Part shown: one piece after another, positions 58,810 to 64,000 of the stretch | Position numbering within the stretch: the stretch's first letter is position 1 | Layout of the letters: each line of letters begins with the position of its first letter | DNA from: Argopecten irradians | Lineage: Eukaryota > Mollusca > Bivalvia > Pectinida > Pectinidae | DNA: 64,000 bases | Assembly: GCF_041381155.1 (NCBI RefSeq) | Contig: NC_091143.1 | Location: 23,525,695-23,589,694 of the forward strand | Direction: 5' to 3' | Translations under genes and position numbers: made by a program | Notes under the pieces: generated by a model | Told to the model about the DNA's origin: nothing | Seen by the model: the letters and a program-made list of their open reading frames with translations, nothing else | Database searches by the model: none

Positions 58810-60054
58810 AATGCAGACCAGATATCCTTATAGACAATATATATATATGCAACAATAACTATGAAAAAAAATCTAAAAACTTGGTACCTTAGATTTCTAG
58901 TACATGTATGTTGAGTAAATGTTTTGCCATATAATAGGTTGTTCCATTGAACATTTCATTTTGTCAACACACTTAAACAGTGTTTTTAAAGCTTGTATTG
59001 TTTAAAAATATATTTGGTTAACCTCAACATGAGCGATACCAGCTTCGTTTTAACGACGAAATGTCTCTAACTAAATGTAAATTTTACAGCGTAGAATATT
59101 TCCTGTATCCCATTGATAGTTTTATATTTTTACATCCAGCACCTATGAAGTTAAATAACATACATTGTACCACAGGCGTCTGCATCTGGTTTTGGAAAAA
59201 TACAATGTCCTTTTATAATATTTTTATCAAATCAGAAGCAGACCCCTGTGATTGTACACTGTTTTTCGTTTTATGAATCTGGTAATATGGAATTAAATGA
59301 TCATGCTATCTCACTTCTCCAAAACGAAAATAACACTTAATTATGATCATTTGATCGGCAGATTACAATTTCCAAAAGCATTTTTTTCACTCAGAATAAT
59401 TAAATAGATGTCCTAATATTACTTAGCAACTCAAGAGAGTTTAAAGCATTTAAATGATATTAAGTTGAACTAGAATTAAATAAACAACAAGGAAGTTTTA
59501 AAGATTTGTATTGGAAGTCGTCGATATAACCTTTGTGCCCCTCTGATAATTATTTATTGCGGTCAAGGTGCCCTTTTCAAAACCCAGCACCATGCCCTTT
59601 TTTTCCCTGTGGGAAACACTATTAATTACTTTCCGTAAAGGCCAAAAGACAAACGACAGAGGAACAAGATATACAAATGTACCCATAAATATCTAGTCAG
59701 ACCGACCATACAACATTAAGAACAACACATAGAGTTCATTTTTTCAAACAATCTTCAAAGACAAACAACAGAAAACTAGACAAAAAAATCACAAATACAA
59801 TGTTGAATTGATATTTCTGCTCCAGTGTAGTAGACACCTTAATGAAGAGAGGAAAGAGTTGAGTTAGAAAATAATAGTGAATTATGATTTTTAAGTCACC
59901 TTGTCTTTATATGACATCTTCTTTATCCATCAAGGAAATGAACACGTGATTACAAGGTGTATTATTCTGAAGCCACACTCTTACAGTAAGTAGGTCTATG
60001 AGAAATGAGAATACAGTGATGCTGACAATGCCACGTGTGGTGCAATTGAAATGC
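58810..60054. other. Gene-free stretch
   Basis: A 62-codon minus-strand frame at 59498-59686 and a 71-codon plus-strand frame at 59061-59276 cross this stretch. Neither has a domain or good flanking splice sites. Confidence 0.4.
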
Positions 60055-60372
60055 TTAAAGCCCCACAACCTTTTGGAACAATAATTTTGTAGAGTCGCAA
60101 AATTTATTAACTTATTGTTAATACTACACGTATCATCACCTTCAGGGTCATCTTGTGTTTCCCGCCATCATCCTAAATATCGCATGGTAGTTAATCACTG
60201 CGCCAGACGGCAAAACAGCGAATGACTACTCTGTTACCAGATATTACACAGGAAATCTTGCATATGTTTGGTGATGTATTCTCATCTTAGGCCATCAATA
60301 TATATTTTCTGATGTTATTAATGGTTTTAAGAAACCTTTATATTTTGTTCTGGAAAGGTAGTGGGCCTTTAA
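60055..60372. mobile_element. TTAA MITE, family C
   Basis: TTAA flanks 60059-60368; the ends AGCCCCACAACCTTTTGGAA and TTCTGGAAAGGTAGTGGGCCT are imperfect inverted copies. A diverged internal fragment occurs at 51590-51690. Confidence 0.7.
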
Positions 60373-60728
60373 TACTCATTATAAAATTACATGTTTGGTC
60401 CTGCTTGTTATTTTAATACCAATTGTGTGAATCAGATGGGTAAGTGTATACTCTCTGAATCAGGTGTTTACTTATTTGGAAATGGATATTTATAAATTCT
60501 TCCTATACCTGTTATTCAGTAGTTATAGCCAGTCAAATGAGTGGGTAGTACTTTTGTTCATGTAATACAAGTGTGAGTATGTATGTATTTTCTAATGAAG
60601 GATATGTGAATTTCTTGTACATGTAAGAGTGAGAGTTAACAAGTTGATGGTTATGATAATTTGTAAATTGCAATGATGAAAAACCTGAACAAAAAAAAAA
60701 TTTAAAAAAAAAATACATGTTTGGTGCA

Positions 60729-60879
60729 CAGGGGGCCAACTCAATGAAAATAGATGTTTTCAGAAAATACGATATTTTTCGAAGAAAAAAAATCACATAA
60801 CTGTCATATATACTCATCAGTCCATCCAAAAATAAAAAAATGTATGACAACATCCATTTTCATTGAGTTGGCCCCCTGT
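60729..60879. repeat. Inverted repeat with 30-bp arms
   Basis: ACAGGGGGCCAACTCAATGA and its complement TCATTGAGTTGGCCCCCTGT close a 90-bp AT-rich loop. Probably a decayed MITE. Confidence 0.75.
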
Positions 60880-61387
60880 TGTTTGGTGTGATATCCTACC
60901 ATTGTTGTGAATGGAAAAATCTTATGTAAATTCAACATGAGCAGAGGCATGAAATGTAAATATAAAGGAAATTATGTTTTCAAGAGATTGTACATGACAG
61001 ACCAATGTTTGAATAGGTTTTCTCCTATACACCAAAAAAAGCAAAAAAAAATAATAATATGTCTGTTTAGGTTTACCCGACCAACCCTAATTTTTTTTCC
61101 CACTTTCCTACGAAAACAAAATTAAAAGTCAGGATTTCGAACTCAGACTCCGTTTACGGCCATTATTTTAGAGTGAAAGACACCAAAAAAATTGATTTTT
61201 TTTTTAAATCCTCCCGACCTACCGACCCTATTTTTTTGCCAATGTAACCCTAAAAAGACAATTTTTATGGCATAATAGAAATGTCTGTAATTAGCCTCAA
61301 TATATCAAATTGGGATGGACAGGATAGACAAGGAAACAATCCCCCTACCCATTTGATGTAGTGGGGACATTAAAATGCATTCTGACC

Positions 61388-61495
61388 TACCAGAGTTACC
61401 TCCCTTGGTCTCCCTCCAGAGTTACCTCCCTTGGTCTCCCTCCAGAGTTACCTCCCTTGGTCTCCCTCCAGAGTTACCGCCCTTGGTTTCACTCT
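61388..61495. repeat. 26-bp minisatellite, four units
   Basis: CAGAGTTACCTCCCTTGGTC plus TCCCTC is repeated four times, the last unit diverged. The reading frame over it is repeat translation. Confidence 0.9.
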
Positions 61496-61952
61496 ATCAG
61501 TGCAGTACTGTCAGAGTGAAACGAATGAAAGAAACTATGAGAAGAACATTAAGATTTTCCCAGCATTTTCATTATCAGATATGATCTAAATATGCGTAAA
61601 ATTTATGACCTCATTGACAATGGGCTCCATGGATGTACATGTACATTGTATATATCTAACATCTCACTATTGCTACAACATGAGAGCTATCATTTCTCTT
61701 TCCCATAAAATCACTGGTTTATCTTTTATAACCTATTGAAACATGAAAACAGTTGGAAAGTATGAGATAAATGCTACTCTCTTGCAATTAGGTGCGAAGA
61801 AAAAAGATAATATTAACTTACAACCTGAAATAACTGCTGATAAAAACTATGACACTTTTGTTTATCACAGTACCTAGTGGTGTGCAATATTATCCTTTTG
61901 TCTGACTAACTATTACACCATCCCATTCTATGTCAGATTGATCCTGCGATGT

Positions 61953-63167
61953 TTACGACCTCCCGCCATGAGACTTATTCTCTGGCCACAAGTGCTCAGT
62001 GTGGTTACAAAGCGCTGTAACTTCTGATTCTGGTAACCAGCTGAAGATGTTGGCTTCCTTGGAGTTAGACGGAGCACAGTGAGGAATAGGACCTGAAAGT
62101 TAAGAAAAATTACAGTGTTTTATTGTATACAATACCACCACAATACAGTTCACCACTTTATATTTGTGAGATTCAATTTGTTTTTATAACGTATTATCAG
62201 TAAGAGCTCTTGATCAAATTTATGAACATTTTGTGAATTTCAGAATATGCTGAAAATAATGAAGACCCAAAACATTGTAAATGCAAAATTTATAAAGTGG
62301 CTTACAATATCTAAAATCACTGCTTCACTTTAATGTAGATCAACTTTCTTTGACAGGCGTACAAGATATAATGCTCTAAATTAACTTGATTATAAGATCA
62401 AAATATAACTTGCAGAGCAATGACCTTTATAATCACAAAAATTGCTAAAATTCCATAAATCATAAACAAAAGTACATTATCAATACATTTGTATCTACAA
62501 GTAGTAGATAAAATGCACACAGAAAACTCACTGGATGAGGCAAGTCGTCTGAGGACCTCCATCATCTTACTGCGACAGTATGAGGAGGCCTGTTTGTGAT
62601 CCACCATTGGTTGAGGGTAGTCCTTCCCTATTATACAGTTCGCCTTCTCTTGCACAAAGTAGGGTGCCTTCCAAGGTTCAAACAAGTACTGTATCGGCAT
62701 GTCTTTTAAAACTGGCACATAGCGCCTGACAAAACAGAAGCAAATAATAACAATTTAGTTTTTCTCCATTGTTCAAAACTTCATTTTTGTCAAAACCACA
62801 AACCGTTATAGTAAATCACTTTCCCCCCTGTATTTTTCCTACAACAAACAACTATATCATAAAATACAAGCTTTGAGGTTATTTGATTTACACTATTCAT
62901 AGAACTTAAGATATAGATGCATGTTTAACGATAGAAATCTAACCTCAAAAGAAGTTATTTGTTTTCACTCCTGATGGCAGTAAGATTATTTGGAACTTAT
63001 TCTATTTACCTCACATATTGCCCCTTGGGATCCATACGCCGGCCGTACCCTACGGGGCAGAAACAAGTAGAGCACTGAAACACTTTCTCAAACGCTGAAC
63101 TGGACATCCACATCCAATTACCAGCACAAACGGACCAATCGGCATCAAGTTGGTACTTAAAGAACAC
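61953..63167 (-). CDS. cry: Cryptochrome, C-terminal exons (gene continues past the window)
   Basis: Three minus-strand exons join in phase: 63010-63167, 62532-62725 and 61953-62092, giving the last 163 residues. The first holds the FAD-binding core [20 protein letters not shown] and then [16 protein letters not shown]. The second gives [20 protein letters not shown] and [17 protein letters not shown]. These are hallmarks of the animal cryptochrome/(6-4) photolyase family, where they line the flavin pocket. The last exon adds a short tail with [19 protein letters not shown] and a stop (61953-61955). CPV-YGRR is closer to vertebrate-type cryptochromes, clock repressors, than to Drosophila-type photoreceptors, but the N terminus is outside the window. 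The tail is short for a clock cryptochrome. Confidence 0.85.
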
Positions 63168-63278
63168 CTGAATCAAAAATAAATTTGTCAGACACAGGTA
63201 TCAAAGATTTAAAAGAGTTAAGGAATACAATCTTTTTACCATAGATTGGAAGTAATTGAACCTATCTTTATCAATCAA

Positions 63279-63690
63279 GAGTGTAGCAGACATGTTTGTC
63301 AACTGCTATTTTTCCTCTACCAAAAACAGCAGCAGACGATTGAGTAATTTTCTTCGGTACATAATTTTCTTCGGTAACAAAAGTTACTTACCTCACACCA
63401 TTACTATCATTGAAATGTTTGAGCTTCTAATTTTACATCAAGATAAAAATATCAAAAATAATTAATTCCATCAAGAAAATATTCCATGGCACAATCCAGA
63501 AAAAATTCCATGGCACTATGTCCTATATGGAATGAAGTATTGATTGCACATGCACTTTAAGCAAAATAAATAATTATGTATCATTTTCTGTGTTAATTAG
63601 ACATATACAGTGTATATTCAGAATTAAACACCAATTACTGTTCAAATGATCAGTGTCATTTATGCTCTGTTGGCGGTAGAGTATCTTTAA
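63279..63690. mobile_element. TTAA MITE, family A, diverged copy 4
   Basis: It matches the family over most of its length (AAAAGTTACTTACCTCACAC, ATTTATGCTCTGTTGGCGGT) and ends at TTAA (63687-63690), but its left end is badly diverged and it carries a short internal duplication. It lies in a cryptochrome intron. Confidence 0.7.
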
Positions 63691-64000
63691 GCAGAAAAAT
63701 TATTTTGAATGGCAAAAATCATACCGTATTGGTAGAGAGATAAATCAGTTGTAATAGATTAATATGGGAGGGAATTCTGCACCAATCTGATAGACATGTG
63801 TGATCCTAAATAGAATAAATATGTTTATAAGGAAAATGCTGTAATACAACAAATTCATGGTTTCATTGGTTAAAAAAATGGCGTCAGTGCATATGGAGTG
63901 TATGCTCGATGCTCTGTAGAAAATCCAAAATGTGACTGTTTTACTGGTTTGGATGCTTATAAGAACTGTTATAATTTGTGGATGTTTCGTTGATGAGCTG

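Noticed and set aside
59498-59686. Minus-strand frame with EKKGMVLGFEKGTL as a possible exon
   Set aside because: There is a usable acceptor (TTTCCCACAG) but a weak donor and no partner exon in phase; the GGTGCCCTTTT words look like a repeat.
61375-61584. 69-codon frame with LPPLVSLQSYLPW repeats
   Set aside because: It is the translation of the 26-bp minisatellite.

Overview
The window looks like AT-rich nuclear DNA from a bivalve mollusc; a scallop or oyster relative is my inference. The evidence is intron-rich host genes with consensus GT-AG junctions, a perilipin with the animal PAT domain, an animal cryptochrome, a very long Asp/Ser-rich secreted-type protein of the kind known from shell and tooth matrices, and a dense load of MITEs, tRNA-derived SINEs and foldback repeats. 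I worked without searches, so all family names rest on motifs read by eye.

Layout. 0.8-3.7 kb (minus): a six-exon perilipin-like gene whose third 5' splice site is the first unit of a 28-bp minisatellite that repeats the donor. 6.1-12.7 kb (plus): a 6.58-kb pogo/Tigger-type DNA transposon with perfect 24-bp terminal inverted repeats, TA target duplication, subterminal repeats, a 586-aa DDD transposase and a second ORF that is a HIRAN-domain protein. 13.4-14.4 kb: a non-autonomous element with a TTAA MITE nested in it. 15.4-16.2 kb (minus): two linked exons of an unrecognised gene. 18.3-23.1 kb (plus): a young Ty3/gypsy LTR retrotransposon, followed by a 64-bp minisatellite. 26.7-34.8 kb (minus): six exons of a type I membrane receptor with a Cys-rich ectodomain, a Thr-rich stalk, one transmembrane helix and a cytoplasmic tail full of tyrosine motifs. 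40.9-49.7 kb (plus): a three-exon gene for a roughly 1578-aa Asp/Ser-rich acidic protein. 54-57 kb: a repeat cluster with a 0.93-kb palindrome and a LINE tail. 57.6-58.8 kb (minus): two candidate small exons. 62-63.2 kb (minus): the last three exons of a cryptochrome that runs off the right edge.

The host genes do not form a functional cluster. The receptor and the acidic-protein gene diverge from a shared 5-10 kb gap. Most of the remaining sequence is transposon-derived: at least three TTAA-flanked MITE families, several near-perfect hairpins with a GC-rich tip, a 1.75-kb element with 257-bp inverted arms, and tRNA-like SINEs.

The strongest candidates for something new are the HIRAN-bearing pogo transposon, with apparent splicing of one leader to either of two ORFs; the tandem array of splice donors in the perilipin gene; and the acidic protein, whose C-terminal third carries two unrelated hydrophobic repeat modules inside Asp-rich sequence.
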